From contig CALNVZ010003426.1 in assembly GCA_940671915.1 (NCBI GenBank), positions 52,475,345 through 52,539,344 of the forward strand: 64,000 nucleotides of DNA, in the 5' to 3' direction. Made by a program: the position numbers and the translations under genes. Within the stretch, counting starts at the first letter, position 1; each line of letters begins with the position of its first letter. Of the stretch, positions 10,059-22,336 are shown one piece after another. A model generated the notes under the pieces. It was given only the letters and a program-made list of their open reading frames with translations. It was not told the origin of the DNA and made no database searches. This DNA comes from Paracentrotus lividus. Its lineage: Eukaryota > Echinodermata > Echinoidea > Camarodonta > Echinidae.

Positions 10059-11571
10059 GGTCATGTGTCACATGTTGGGGTATAGTAAAAGGGTGGAGGC
10101 ATTACATTTTGGAGGGACAATTATTTCTTCTTTTTTTTCATATAGCATGACAATGATGTACAGTCATGAGCTGTGCAATAACTCATATTGTAAATAATTT
10201 ATCAGGCTACATGTCTGAGAAGTTTCAGCTTTTTTATGCTCATAGTACTAATACAAAGCATGCGCGGATCCAGAGACGGACTTTTGGGTTAGGGTTAGGG
10301 TTAGGGTTACGGGGGGCGAAAACAGGTGAGGATCCAAGAAAATCGAATTGAATGCATTTCGGGGTCCAATTGTCTGGGGACAAAAGCGGCTCTATTATGT
10401 TTACGCATGGGCCCCGTAAGTTCATTGTGTGACTCCGGTCTGCGTCCGCTACTGGCGAAAAGGTACCTTAAAATTTGTTCACGTTATGCTGGACAGCCAA
10501 ACACGTACACGAAATTTTTTTCACGTCGGCCTTCGGCCGTCAACAAATTTCAAACGTACTTCATAATAGGGGTAGGTCATCCTATCGTTCGGTCACGGAG
10601 AATTAACAAGCAGCAAAAAAACCAAAAAAAAGAAGAAAAAAGGTTATTAATATTTCAACGGGGTGCGTTCAAGAGGTATATGTACAAATGGTATGCTGTT
10701 TTTCCAATCTTACGGGGTGCACCCGCACCTTCCGCCCCCCCCCCCCCCCCCCCCCCCCCCCCGGCCTGGATCCGCGCCTGCAAAGATAACTTGAGTGGAG
10801 TAGGATAAGGGGTGGAGGATCCTACGGTGGAGGCACGTGTTGAAGCATAGGAAATTCCCATTTTTGTTACTTTGTTATTCTTTGTGGCGTTATATCTTGG
10901 CAGCCAATCGGTCTTATAGGTTGAGTGATATATCATTCTCTTCGGAATTTACCTGGTTTTAGATAAATGTGAGGTAGGTCTTTCAAAAGTCATTTAATCA
11001 ATTAATTAATCAATTAGAACATACTTAAAATGCAATTTTATAACAATAATTTTTATTTTTTTTCCTCATTTGCTTTGCATGCATGTAGATACACAATTAA
11101 GTGGACACATATTACTTGCAATAAAATTTGTTTGAGTTGTAATCCAAATGTAAAATACAGGATTTCTGCTCTTTTGGGGCAATTTTTTCTCCTTTTGTGA
11201 CACCCTGTAGCTCACTAAGAAAATGTAATTTTGTATTACAAGTTAATATTTTTTAAAAGCATAGGGTCTTATTAACACAATCCAAGATGATTCATTTCAT
11301 TTGGTTCAAAGATTAAGAAATTATTTGCCAGTAAAATTGTGAAGTCTTTTAAACTATTTTTTCCTGTAACACTCTGTATAGCTTTTATGACACACCCTAT
11401 ACAGGCACAAAAATATGTTAATCATCTTCCTGTCAATCTCTGCTTTTAATATAATATTTTATCCATGTCTGACTTATTACTAAGAAACTAGAGGTGTTTG
11501 ATTGTGACATGTTCATTTCTACAAATGTTTGGACATGTAACGCATTTCCACCCAACTCATGACATTTGGCC
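10059..11571 (+). mobile_element. MITE copy 1, split by a hAT-like insertion
   Basis: Ends carry inverted repeats of the form GGYCAYRTGTCAYRWGTTGGG. A second copy without the insertion lies in reverse orientation at 41106-42122, and the two align over about 1 kb. The 522-bp insertion is at 10259-10780. There is no coding capacity. Confidence 0.8.
10259..10780. mobile_element. hAT-like MITE nested in another MITE
   Basis: Ends are CATGCGCGGATCCAG and the matching CTGGATCCGCGCCTG. It is flanked by CAAAG duplications (10254-10258 and 10781-10785). The paralogous element at 41106-42122 has a single CAAAG at this point, an empty site. It carries four GGGTTA units (10286-10310), telomere-like, and a C run of about 25 near the right end. 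Confidence 0.85.
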
Positions 11572-11581
11572 ATACATGATA

Positions 11582-11640
11582 ATCAGAGAAGAGGGTCTCC
11601 AGTCATAATCGAATAACAAGGTCTCTAGTCATAACAATGA
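11582..11640 (+). repeat. Right part of the split minisatellite
   Basis: Two units (gggtctccagtcataat, ggtctctagtcataac) continue the array of 9840-10058 beyond the inserted MITE. Confidence 0.6.
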
Positions 11641-11913
11641 AATACACGTATAGGAAAAACGGTGATTATCGTTTTGTATAGCTTATATGGTGGCACAAAC
11701 AAAATGTTAGATACAAAACGATTTAAACGAGCAAAATACAATTCACTTGTATATTTCATGACATTCCTTATCGAGTAGCGTGGTTTTTTGTTTTTTGGTT
11801 TTTTTTGTTTTTGTTTTTTGTTTTTTTTAATGACGATACATTGCACTTCTATCACCTGTGCTCGCCCCCCCCCCCCCGTTCGCTTTATATTATCATGATT
11901 ATGGACCATTCTT

Positions 11914-13006
11914 GGTCACGTGTGTGACCGAAATTATGCAAAATCTTGACTTTAATTGGCTATAACTCTAACAATTTTAAAAATATACTGATTTAATGTT
12001 TATATCATCGTAATATATTTTGTTGGCTATCATTTGTAAACATTTTTGATATTTACAATATGCATGTTCAAGGTCAGAGGTCAAAAGAAGTGGGTCACGT
12101 GTGTGACTTCACAGAACGGCATGATTTTTGAAAGTTCAATTTCATTTTTAAATTCCTGTGAGTTTAAAATGATGAAATGTTTCTTATTGCTGTGAGATAT
12201 GCATTATGGACCTGTAACCAAAAATACCACTGGATAGGAGTCATCTCTGAAATTTCTTTTTTAATCTATTATTTTATATCGTGATGTCGGGTCACGTGTG
12301 TGACATTTTAGTGGGTCACGTGTGTGACCTATGGCAAATTTACAGAAAAATGAATATATTATGTATTATGCAATAAATGTACATTTCGAGCAATTACTAT
12401 ATCCGCTGTGGTAAAAAAATTTATGAACTCGACCCTAGTCAGTCAATGGGGTGTTTGGTAGCTGTAAAGACTGGGGGAGGGAGCGGGTAGGGACGGGGGG
12501 CCATGATGCCCCCTATAAGATCTTGGCTGTTGAGCGCGCGAGCGCGCCGAAAATTTGCACGATGGTAAGTGTGTGATGTAACCACAAAAAAGCACTGTTA
12601 ATTTTCCCATAATAATAATAATCTATTTTATATAAATTAATTATGCTAATTTACGCATTGTATGAAGTCATAATTTTTGTTCTAATTGACCAACTACTGC
12701 TTCTGGAATGCTAATTAGGTGTTTGCATAATCTTTATAGGATTCCTAACAATTGTACTTGGAAAAAAATTTGATATCGAACTAAATTCCTTGTGTATTTT
12801 ATTGTTTTATAAATTTCTTATGTATTTCCTTGTTTTTTTCGACCATTTGTTTTGTTTGTTTGTTTGTTCTTTTTGTTGTTTTTTTTGTTGTTGTTTTTTC
12901 GCAAAAATTATTGCAGAACCATTTGGAGCATAATAATGCTAAAATAAATTAATTTCAGGCAATGAAAGTGAACATAATCAGAATTTATGACCGCCCCCAC
13001 CCAGCG
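11914..13006 (+). repeat. Word block GGTCACGTGTGTGACC, proximal part
   Basis: AT-rich filler carries the 15-16 bp word at 11914, 12093, 12290 and 12314. The word is itself an inverted repeat (GGTCAC, GTGT, GTGACC) containing an E-box CACGTG. The filler between words is diverged and lacks coding. Confidence 0.7.
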
Positions 13007-13595
13007 GGTCACGTGTTTGACCAATGTGTTTGCTGATTAATAATCAAATTAAAACTTGTCATGGATTCATATTTAGTGAGATGCAAGGTATACATTAAAT
13101 CTAGCTTTGATGAAATAATTATAATAATACCAGAGCCATGGTTAAGACGGGGCTTAACACTTTTTGTGTTTTCTGGGTACTTGTGTGTGACATTTTGAGG
13201 GCAGTTAATTTCCAGGGTTGATTATCTTAATATAATCAATTTAACAACATTATTTTTGGGGGTTAGATTAAAAAGGAATAGAGGTAAATAGTAATATAAT
13301 GACAGTAATCCAAGTAAGGAAGTCAGCATATCCATTCCAGTCAGGGTTAAAAAAAATGATATTTTATTTACCGTTTTTCCATTTAATTATCATTTATGTT
13401 AATTTATGCAAATGAGTATGAACAATTGCAAAAATCACGAAAAAAATCAGTTCGTGAAACTTCAGACATTGCTCTATTTGAATATGCAGCTTAAAATCAA
13501 AAAGCAAAAATTTATTAGTCCCCAATAGGTTCACTTTTCAAAGAATGGCCGAATAGCCTGGTCCCTTTTTTTAAGGCTTGGTCACACACGTGACC
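13007..13595 (+). repeat. Word-block unit 1 (about 590 bp)
   Basis: It starts and ends with the word GGTCACGTGTGTGACC in opposite orientations (13007-13022 with one change, 13580-13595). A degenerate internal word lies near 13176. It is a tandem relative of 13600-14140, with extended similarity over the whole length, for example tgttaatttatgcaaatgag and gaaacttcagacattgctct. Confidence 0.8.
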
Positions 13596-13599
13596 CGTG

Positions 13600-14140
13600 G
13601 GTCACGTGTGTGACCAATTTCAAAGTTAATTAATAACTAAATTGAAAGCTGTCATGGCTTCATATTTGGTGAGATGCAAGGCACATTATATCTAGCTTTG
13701 GAGAAAAAATTGTAATAATAATAGAACCATGGTTTTTTGGGGGCGTTAACTTTTCGTGTTTTTGGGTCACGTGTGTGACATTTGATGGCAATTAATTTCT
13801 TTAGTTAATTATCTTAAAACAATCAATTCTACACCATTATTTTTCATTTAAATTTAAAGGAATGAAGTTAAAAAAGGGTATAATGACAATAATCAAAGTA
13901 AGGAGACCAGCATATACAATCAAGTCAGGGTCAAAGAAATGATATTTTACGTACCATTTTTCTATTCAAATTTTTTGCATGTTAATTTATGCAAATGAGC
14001 ATGAAAAATTTGTAAAATTAAGATAAAAAATGCATTTCATGAAACTTCAGACAATGCTCTATATGAATGTGCAGCTTAAAAACAAAAAGGACAAACTTTA
14101 TTTTTTCCAAAAAAGGTTCACTTTTCAAAGAATCGCCCTT
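13600..14140 (+). repeat. Word-block unit 2, right end missing
   Basis: A diverged tandem copy of 13007-13595 with words at 13600-13615 and 13765-13779. Similarity stops near 14140, before the terminal inverted word would be expected. Confidence 0.8.
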
Positions 14141-14550
14141 ATATAGTACCGTCGCACAAAAGTTGGTTGTCAGTTAGTTGTCTGTTGGTTGTCCGAACTT
14201 TGTCCGTTTTGATACACAAGCGCCACGCTGGTCATACCCGTACTGTGCAATCATGCAGCAGTCAAGTGGTTAAGGGGCACAATAATTTTGTGACAGTGTG
14301 AGATCCTCGGTGTGGGAGCGAAGCGACCGATCGGGGGAGAGTGTGGAAGGGGGATACCAGCCCCCTCACACGGCACACGGCAGTGACTGTGTATAATAAG
14401 TATTATATTAATCTAGTAATGCAATGGAATAGTGACTGCACTATAGGGAGATTTAAAAAAAACTAAAGTTATCTGTCTTTAAGTTTTTGACAACTTCGTT
14501 GTTAACCGCTGATTTTGGTACAGTCATGACAGTGTGAGTTTAACACCAAG

Positions 14551-14706
14551 GCCCCGTAACACAAAAGTTAGCAATTGATTGCAAATTTTGAAGAACTACT
14601 CTGATTGGCTGCTGGGCAGTATTTTGAACCAAAAGTGTGTGTAACAACAATCTTGATTGGCTATTGTCACTTTGCGATTGATTGCAAATCTTTGTGTTAC
14701 TGGGCC
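14551..14706. mobile_element. Short MITE (about 155 bp)
   Basis: Inverted ends of the type GCCCCGTAACACAAA and the matching TTTGTGTTACTGGGC enclose ttgattgcaaa blocks in opposite orientation. It is typical of small Harbinger/hAT-type MITEs in marine animals. Confidence 0.65.
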
Positions 14707-14966
14707 CAGGGGTCCTTTTCTCAACACCAATACATGTATAAGTCTAACTTCTTGACTAAATCGGAGATAGTGATCATCTTATCCGCTGACCGTTTCATGA
14801 AGCCCTCTTTGCCAAGATCGGGGGCAACATGCTGACTAAATATTTATGATACCTCCGACCCGGTCATATCTTTTTTCGTCATTATCGGCGCCATGACGTG
14901 GGTAGATTGTCATTGCATGCAAAGGGGACTCGATATTTTGAAAATATGATATTCTGTAATCAATCG

Positions 14967-14970
<4 letters not shown>

Positions 14971-15000
<30 letters not shown>
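14971..15000 (+). repeat. (TAA)n microsatellite, LTR element target
   Basis: Ten TAA units run directly into the 5' LTR. The same repeat resumes after the 3' LTR at 31289. Confidence 0.95.
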
Positions 15001-15002
<2 letters not shown>

Positions 15003-15909
15003 TAGTGGTACGATCTATTGACCGTTTTCCAAATTAATTAATTATGATAATTAATTGATTATAAAGTCAATTTTAAAGAGGGCGCTAGGCCACTAATTGT
15101 CAGTGCAAGGTTAGAAGGTTTCATAGGTTCATTTATTTAAGTTCGTTCACATTAATTTAAGGGATCTTATTATGTATGCACTATAATTGCATTGAGTCAG
15201 GAATCGTATTGAGCTATTTGGAGACGGTTCCTGCTTGAGCGGTAGTCGGCATTCATGACATTCGTACAGGTGCTATGTCGGTTAATTGTATTTCGGTTAA
15301 CAATAGTAATGGTATCTTGTCCTATTCACAGCTTTTCCGGGCTCAAGGTTTTGGGGAATATTTTAATTAGCGTCCCCTGGCACATTTCTGGTCATGTTAG
15401 ACACGCTTACTTTTGGAACCTAAAAGCACGTGCTCTATTGTTTATTGTGCAATGTACTAGAGAGGCGAAAGGGTGCGCGGTGCTTTCATTGGTTAGTTTG
15501 TTATACAGGAGGCGGGGCTTGTTGGACTCGGTAGCCATTTTATGTTTGAGCTTTCGAGTGAGCCATTTTATGTTAGAGCTTTCGAGAGCCATTTTTGTGT
15601 TCGAGCTTACGTTGGCCATGTTGAGTTAGGCATTTTGTTGCGGATCGAAGCATGGTTTTCGCGTCTTTATAAGCCCAGCCTCTGAGACTGTTTATATTTA
15701 ATTAATGCACCTTTACCGCTTTGCTTGTGACTGTACGTGGAGTTCGTCATTTTATTTCTTCGTTATATATTTAATGAATACCAAACCGAACTTTACTTCA
15801 ATGTGTCAGCCGCCATTTTGTTTCCTGAGTCCTATAAGCTGAACTATAATTTCCCCACCGTAATTGGAGACTGAACTCGGAGACCTTACTAGGAGTCTGT
15901 ACTCTTATA
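15001..15909 (+). repeat. 5' LTR of the outer element
   Basis: About 0.9 kb, matching 25217-25943 and then 31068-31288 almost throughout. Confidence 0.9.
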
Positions 15910-16563
15910 TTTGGGGATGGGGGTGAATTAAGCCTGAACCACCACTCGTTTGGACTTTTGAGTTTCGTACATCGTCATCGTTATCGTCGTCGTCATCGAT
16001 TTTATTGGACTCTTGGCAAACGACGTAAGTTCAATTATTTTGACATTACAACATTTATATTGATCGGGCCTCCGGTACAGTTCAACTTTATTTGACGATC
16101 CCGTTACATGGTCCTAAACGCTTTGCAGCATACTGCTTCGTCCTTTTGATAGAAGATGGAGAAGTAATCGTCGAGATTTTGTTCATTGTGTGATTCTCTT
16201 CGGGTTATCGTCAAGGAATCTGCTGGTGCGTCGGTACGTTGTCGCAGGAATTTTGGATTTGAGTAGGTGCTATTGGGCAGTTCTTGAAGTGATTGATTGG
16301 AGGACTGGCAACCCCGAGTTGAACTCAATTGTCGCAGGAGTTATGGATGTGCAGGAAGTAGGATCTATTGGGCAGTACTCGAAGTGATTGATTGGATCCC
16401 TTTGAGCGATGTTTGGGCTTTAGGCCCTTCGCGGAATGGCAACCCTGAGTTTCAACTCAATTAGTATGTGCACCTATTAACTGCAGCTCATCGGAAAAGC
16501 GGTAGATTCCCGAGAAGATGTCAGAAGTACATACCTGTTTTCAGTGTGTATGTGTGTATGTTG
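15910..16563 (+). other. 5' internal leader of the outer LTR element
   Basis: Non-coding. It contains a diverged duplicated block: 16236-16330 and 16332-16470 both carry tattgggcagt.ctgaagtgattgattgga and caacyc.gagtt.aactcaatt. No primer-binding site was identified with confidence. Confidence 0.4.
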
Positions 16564-16751
16564 CGATTATTACGTACTCCAGTCAATTTGGAATAGTACA
16601 TCAACAGATAAAACGAGAAATACACAATGTTTAATTACCTTGAAAACTTATACGTCTCTCTTTATTTAAGAATACTGAGCAGCAAAGGCCTTAGATAGAA
16701 TATTTATTACAAACCATTTAAACATGAATATTCATACACAACAAAAAAAGA

Positions 16752-16798
16752 AGGTGATCTAGGTTACATACTTTTTGGAAACTAGATCACCTTCACTA
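16752..16798. other. Perfect hairpin in the nested fossil
   Basis: Arms gaaggtgatctag and ctagatcaccttc (13 bp, extendable with a mismatch) enclose a loop of about 20 nt, next to the 3' LTR. Confidence 0.6.
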
Positions 16799-16799
16799 G

Positions 16800-17999
16800 A
16801 AACACTTTAACTCAGTAACTTTTTTTTTTTTTTTTAACCTTACACATGAATATTATCTTACAATGAGCCAAAATACTGTGCCTATAATATACGCAAGGAT
16901 ATTTATCAACACAAAAAAATCAAAGGTTATCAGACTAAAAACACAACGAAACATTCCAATAGAATAGCAGAATAGTAAAATATGTCAAAGGCAATACAAA
17001 ACCTACATGATAATAATGACATTATTGTATCGACGATATGAGTAAACTACACAGTTGATTCAATCGGAACACGTAATTTCGTTTCCATGAATAATTAGGA
17101 AATACACCAATCCGTACTAGAAAACCGTTCTCGCGCCGCACACCAAGAACACAACTATTCATACAGTATTTTGCATTCTACAAACACGACATAAAAAGAA
17201 AAACTCATCTGGAAAAAACTGAATATTCATTAAAATGCCGCACAATAAACTCCGTCCATGGAACTCTTAGCTATGCCAGACACTCGCCTCGATAGTATGA
17301 AAGAATTTACAAAACTCATTAAATATGTCTAGTTTATGCCAAAAACTAGATCAATGGCCTTGCCCTGGTCTACATATGAAATACAAGTACAATAATGATA
17401 TGAGAACATGACATACTAACAATTTTCAATTTGTGTACATTGTATGAAAAAGAAATAACTTTAGTGACTCTTTCCCAAGCAAAATATGTTGTCTGGAATA
17501 AATATAACAATAAACTGATCAATCTATACTGATTAAAAGAGACTATCATTCTCTTTTCAACATATTTATTACAGCAGATATTAAGAGTGCCAAGCATAAA
17601 CTAATCTTCAATTCATTCTTATCCCCAGTACAAACATCATAATATAGAAGCAATATATAGTCCACCAATACCATAATGCACATCGAATATTGATTTTTTT
17701 TTTTTTTTTTTTTTTTAAGACAACTTTTTATACATCCATTTACCCTGTAAAAATAAAAAGAAAACATGGGTCAATAGTAAACACAGAACAATCTTAATCA
17801 ACATATAATCTCATTGGGTTTTGTTAATGACACAAATATTCTATCCTTGTATAGAAATATTCTAGTTTCCTTGAATATAATGATAATTTATTTTGACATC
17901 TAACAATGTTTTTAATTTTTTTTTATTCACTTTTTTTAATATCTTGTGTTTTTTGTGTTTGTTGTAAACTGTTTCAATAAGTATTGACTTTGCTTAAAC
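16800..17999. other. AT-rich 3' portion of the nested fossil
   Basis: No recognisable coding remnant. Homopolymer T tracts lie at about 16820 and 17696-17716. Confidence 0.4.
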
Positions 18000-18574
18000 A
18001 GGGATCACTCTCAGAGCAAAAATGTTGAGTACAACCCTATTGAAACAATGCGAGGTTCCTATTTCTGAATCGCTCCAAGGAAACCTACTGGTCAAGTCTG
18101 TGAATATCAGTCAATTCTTTTTACAGTGTTGAGCAAAACCTCAAATGGCTAGACTCTGAGACTAAACCAAGACATTCTTTTTCAACTGCTGAATATCTAC
18201 GCTGCGTGCAGTGTGCCAACTTTTTGGAAAAGTAATCCACAGGTTCTGACACCCATGGGATCCTCCTGGAGAGAACAGCATTAATTGACTCCCAAGTCAT
18301 TTTGAATCAGTGCAAGTTGAAATGGTTTTTCAAGGTTCGGGAGTACATGCAAATGGCTTGGACCCAGCACATGCCATTCAATTTTTGAAATGCCTGTCTC
18401 ACACATTTCAGACCAATCAAACCTCACCCCCTTTACTCCAAAGAAGGCTAGTGAGGGGGCGACAATGTCACAGAAGTTGAACAAACCGTTGGTAACACCT
18501 GCACATTCCAAGAAATCTAATAAGATTTCTTTTTGGATGAAGGGAGGGGTAGTCAAGAACAGCTTAACTTTCAC
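18000..18574 (-). pseudogene. Pol remnant (RT connection and RNase H region)
   Basis: The segment shows the pattern of the Gypsy polymerase between reverse transcriptase and RNase H, for example FDWSEMCE and LPNLEKPFQLAL. RNase H-type blocks around YFSKKL and VEKECL lie toward 18100. It is a decayed fossil. Protease, the main RT core and integrase were not recognised. Confidence 0.65.
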
Positions 18575-19871
18575 CTTGAGGGTGTAATGTGTCCAAGTTC
18601 AAACTCATCTGAATGGCTTCACTATCAAATTACATCCTCTGTGCAATTTTTCCATGTCTCATCTAATGTAGAAATGAGCTCTAATCCTTGTGGTCCACAT
18701 GATGCATCATTACACTAGGATATTTCTTTCCCTTACTCCTTTCATCGGCTTTCTCACCAATGACAGCGAGTTATCCTAGGTTCACCAGTGTATTGGTTGT
18801 GAATGTGAAACACTTTTTTTCTCTCGGCTAATCATTTGCCCATTGCGTAGAATCAATAAATTTCCCCCTCAATTTGGCAAACTTACCTCAACCAATTCGC
18901 CAACAGCCGACGACCCAAGAACTAATACACTAGTCCAAGCTTCTATCTCATACAGAAGGAACTGCGCCTTCCTAACCAGTCGTTGAGAACCTTTCAAACT
19001 GAAATCCTCTCTCAACTGTGAAGGTACCTCGCCTCCATCTCGTGTTTCGATGTAAGCAGGATGACTCATCAGCAATAAGCAACGGTTTGTGTTAGCAACC
19101 CTCTGTGTCTCTGAGTATTCGTTTAAGGCAACTCTTACCATAATCAAGACAATTGGAAATTAAGCATTATCTAGACATGAGAAACAAAAGCTTTAGAAAT
19201 ACTGCATATAGTTCCCATCTATGCTTATCCAGATAATTATTGTTATTGACCAAGCTTTTGTTAGTGTTTAGCAACTCCATCTCATTACATTTTCGACGCA
19301 ACCAGCTGTCGACTGTCGGCATTACAACTAAAGTCCAATTCGGTAGATGTATTTTCATTTTTCACGATAATTTTTTTCCTCTAGCATTGGATCAGTGGGA
19401 CTTGAATATGTCTGTCTTTTTACAGAAGATAACACAGTCCGTGTCTCTCAGCTCTCGACACGTCAACTTCTGAAATACCATCCCTCGATCTACATACCAT
19501 AGTGCCCTCTGTGACCCTAAGATTCATATTCCTATCAGAACTATTACAGTAATCTCGAGCAGGGTACTTAACGTCTTATTAGTTGGTGACCTACCCCCTT
19601 ATGTGTCAATTCATACCCATCTGCCAACATGGCAACATTTCTTACATTTCCGACAGGTGTGTCATTTACATAAGCTCTGATCTCTGGAGACTGCACCTCT
19701 TAAACTCATCAATTAGCATAACCTTCTCAAGACTCATATGTGGCTGATATCTTCAATGACCTGATCCATCGATCAAAAGCGATTTCTTTTCGACGAACAA
19801 ACTCAACACAAGTTCCCCTGCCTCTCCTCTTGAGAGTACGATCTGCTGCCGGTTAAGCTTCCGGAATCATC

Positions 19872-20534
19872 TCAAATCTTTCGAAGAATTGCATCCTTCA
19901 TTGTCTTGTAATCAAACGATTGATCAAAACTCAATGCAGAAACAACAGATTGTGCCTTACCTGAAATCACTTGCTGTATGAGCAATGCCGACTCTGATTC
20001 TGGCCACTCCATCCGTTTGGCCATCCTTTCAAACAAGAGAAAGAAAGAATCCAAATCATGTTCATCATACCTAGGAAGAAGCTTAACCCTAGCTGAAAAG
20101 TCAGATTCCATTGAACGTCGTTCTCTCAACTCACTAGACTGACCACCGGCACACCGGGTCATCTCCAAATCCAACCTCTTTCTTTCCATCTCTCTCTCGT
20201 GCTCAGCTGCCTTCAACTTATCTCGTCTTTCCTCGAGTTCAATCTTAGCTAACTCTAACTTTAAGGCAACATCATCATGTGTCGACTGACCAGAAACAAC
20301 ATCATTGCTAGGTCCATTAGCATCTTGTGATTTTTGTGCATTGTAAAGAGTTAGACTAGTTTCATCTACATGTGCTGATATCAAATCGACTAGCTCGGCC
20401 TTGCTTTTATTACCTGTAAGATTTAGCGATAACTTCATCCCTACCGCTTTCAAATCAACCTTGCGCAACGCCTGTAGCCTTTTAATAGACATCTGTTCAC
20501 TCATGAACTTATCAACGTCAAAATCTGCCATCAT
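19872..20534 (-). pseudogene. Gag-like remnant of the nested Gypsy-like fossil
   Basis: The segment encodes an N-terminal helical region, a charged coiled-coil-like middle (rich in Glu/Lys/Arg) and a capsid-like stretch around FERMAKRMEWPESE and LLIQQVISGKAQ. This is the SCAN/capsid pattern of Gypsy-group Gag proteins. It lies about 250 bp inside the 5' LTR, as expected. It belongs to an inactive element. Confidence 0.8.
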
Positions 20535-20989
20535 GTAGTTATTGTAAACTAGATCTATATGCTACTTTCTCTTTATTAGCAACTCATGCACTGTCACACA
20601 CACATCAACCAACCAGCAACTGTATGACACGAGTCATTGTCAACACACGACACGAAAATGATCGGTTGGGACTACAACCAGTTCTAACCAAACAGAAATC
20701 GAAAGTGCAAAGTTCGGCACCGCATTTCAGCTTTATGAGGCTGAAAACTCAAAAAACAGCTTGATAGTCGTTTGGACAAGCCCCCATATTACGTACTCCA
20801 GTCAATTTGGAATAGTACTTCAACAGATAAAACGAGAAATACACAATGTTTAATTACCTTGAAAACTTATACGTCTCTCTTTATTAAGAATCTGCACGCA
20901 AGGCCCCTTTGCAACATGAATATTTATTACAAACCATTTAAACATGAATATTCATCACACGATGTCTCCGTCATCTGCTCTTAGCTGGT

Positions 20990-22334
20990 TGACACCCTTC
21001 AACCGAACGCGTGCGAAGTTGGGAAGAGGCGGAGATTGAGGCGGTGACCTGGTCAACGCAGAACGCAAGCTCTACCAGCCAGAGGGCTGAACTTGAGGAT
21101 CTCTGCCGGATGGATCAAGTTGGTGTTGAGTCAGCAGTTCGACGATAACCAATGAGTGTATATTATATAACACCAGCAATAAATGATGAGCATTATACTC
21201 ATGGACACTTTACATGTAACTGATGCTATGAACATTGAACAATGACTTTGAATTTTACCCCTTAATATTTAATTTAAAATTAATATGTCCCTCTGATAAA
21301 ATTGATGTGAATGATGAGATATTGGAATGTCTAGTTGGTATCGACATGATATTGGTATACTCGTAGAATAAGCCTGAATTGCGATTTTGGCAGTGTTAGT
21401 TATTATTTTACCCTGTAAATTCTACCCCTGTAATAAACTCTTTAATTAGGTAAGATTAACTACTAGGATCATATTAAATACAAATCACCAGTTTATAAAA
21501 TACCACGGCATGATCTGACATAATACCTATCACAAGTAGGGGAAGATGAATGACCCCGTCCAGCCGTTGGGTTTATAAATGTTATGAATATCATTCAACT
21601 GATTAAGGTAATTAGCTAAAATTTAAATTGACCTTATAAAACATTTTTTTTTAATAAGATAAAATATAAATCTATAATATCTGGGTTTTAGGTACTTAGA
21701 TTTGTTTAGGGGATACTTGTGAAAGTTTTAATCATAATATAATGATTTAATGATAATCGAGAACAATTAGGTGCTTATTGGTCAGGGTTTTTCCAAAACA
21801 TTGTGGTAATTCGACGGATCCCCATCTTTCTAGCCGGCTAAGATTATATTGTGTGTCTGAATATGGGAGGCTGTGGTATTGAAAGTACTCTAGCTCTCAA
21901 ATCACCACAGGCAGACACATTGTATTTCTGATTCCGGTAGTTTATGGAGTCCGTTAGAATTGCTATAACTAGGATAACCTTATTGAATTTCGAGATAAGA
22001 AATATTAAATTGTATTCGTGGATATTTTGGTTTCTAATCGTATTAAGAATATAACATTTGTAGGTCTTTATGTGGATTACTTTGGATAGTTGGCAATTGT
22101 TGAATAGATATTCTTTTTAAACTCTGATTGATAAAGTGGTCACTAATGTTTAAATGCAACTTTAAAATTTTTCGGCTGGATCTTTTGGGGGTTGTTTAAC
22201 ATTGAACTTAATTGGGTATGGACATGTCTTTTTAGGCTGGGCGTTATTATCAGGACTATGGTCGTATGAAGTTATTATAAGGGCTTATGTGAGATAAAGC
22301 CACTGATACGGAGATCAGTGTGTATAGCTTTATA
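20990..22334. other. Non-coding interior of the outer LTR element
   Basis: AT-rich, without recognised coding or repeats. A block like tatcacaagtagggga (21530) recurs near 24700. Confidence 0.4.
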
Positions 22335-22336
22335 TA

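Larger units (their letters stand above)
16568..20959 (-). mobile_element. Antisense Gypsy-like LTR fossil nested in the outer element
   Basis: Short LTRs of about 172 bp (5' LTR 20959-20787, 3' LTR 16740-16568) are flanked by a 4-bp duplication CGAT (16564-16567 and 20960-20963). After the 5' LTR comes gggggcttgtcc, a block I remember next to the primer site of many Gypsy elements. A gag-like stretch and a polymerase-like remnant follow in the right order. At 4.4 kb it is shorter than a complete element. It is broken in several places and partly deleted. Confidence 0.85.

Noticed and set aside
10326-10936. Open frames with Pro or Gly runs
   Set aside because: Generated by the poly-C tract inside the hAT-like MITE.
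9016-14140. CRISPR-like array
   Set aside because: Repeats are contiguous tandem units or eukaryotic transposon words, without regular short spacers; the genome is animal.
18869-19358. Open frames between the gag-like and pol-like remnants
   Set aside because: Not recognisable as protease, RT or integrase; left as unassigned fossil interior.
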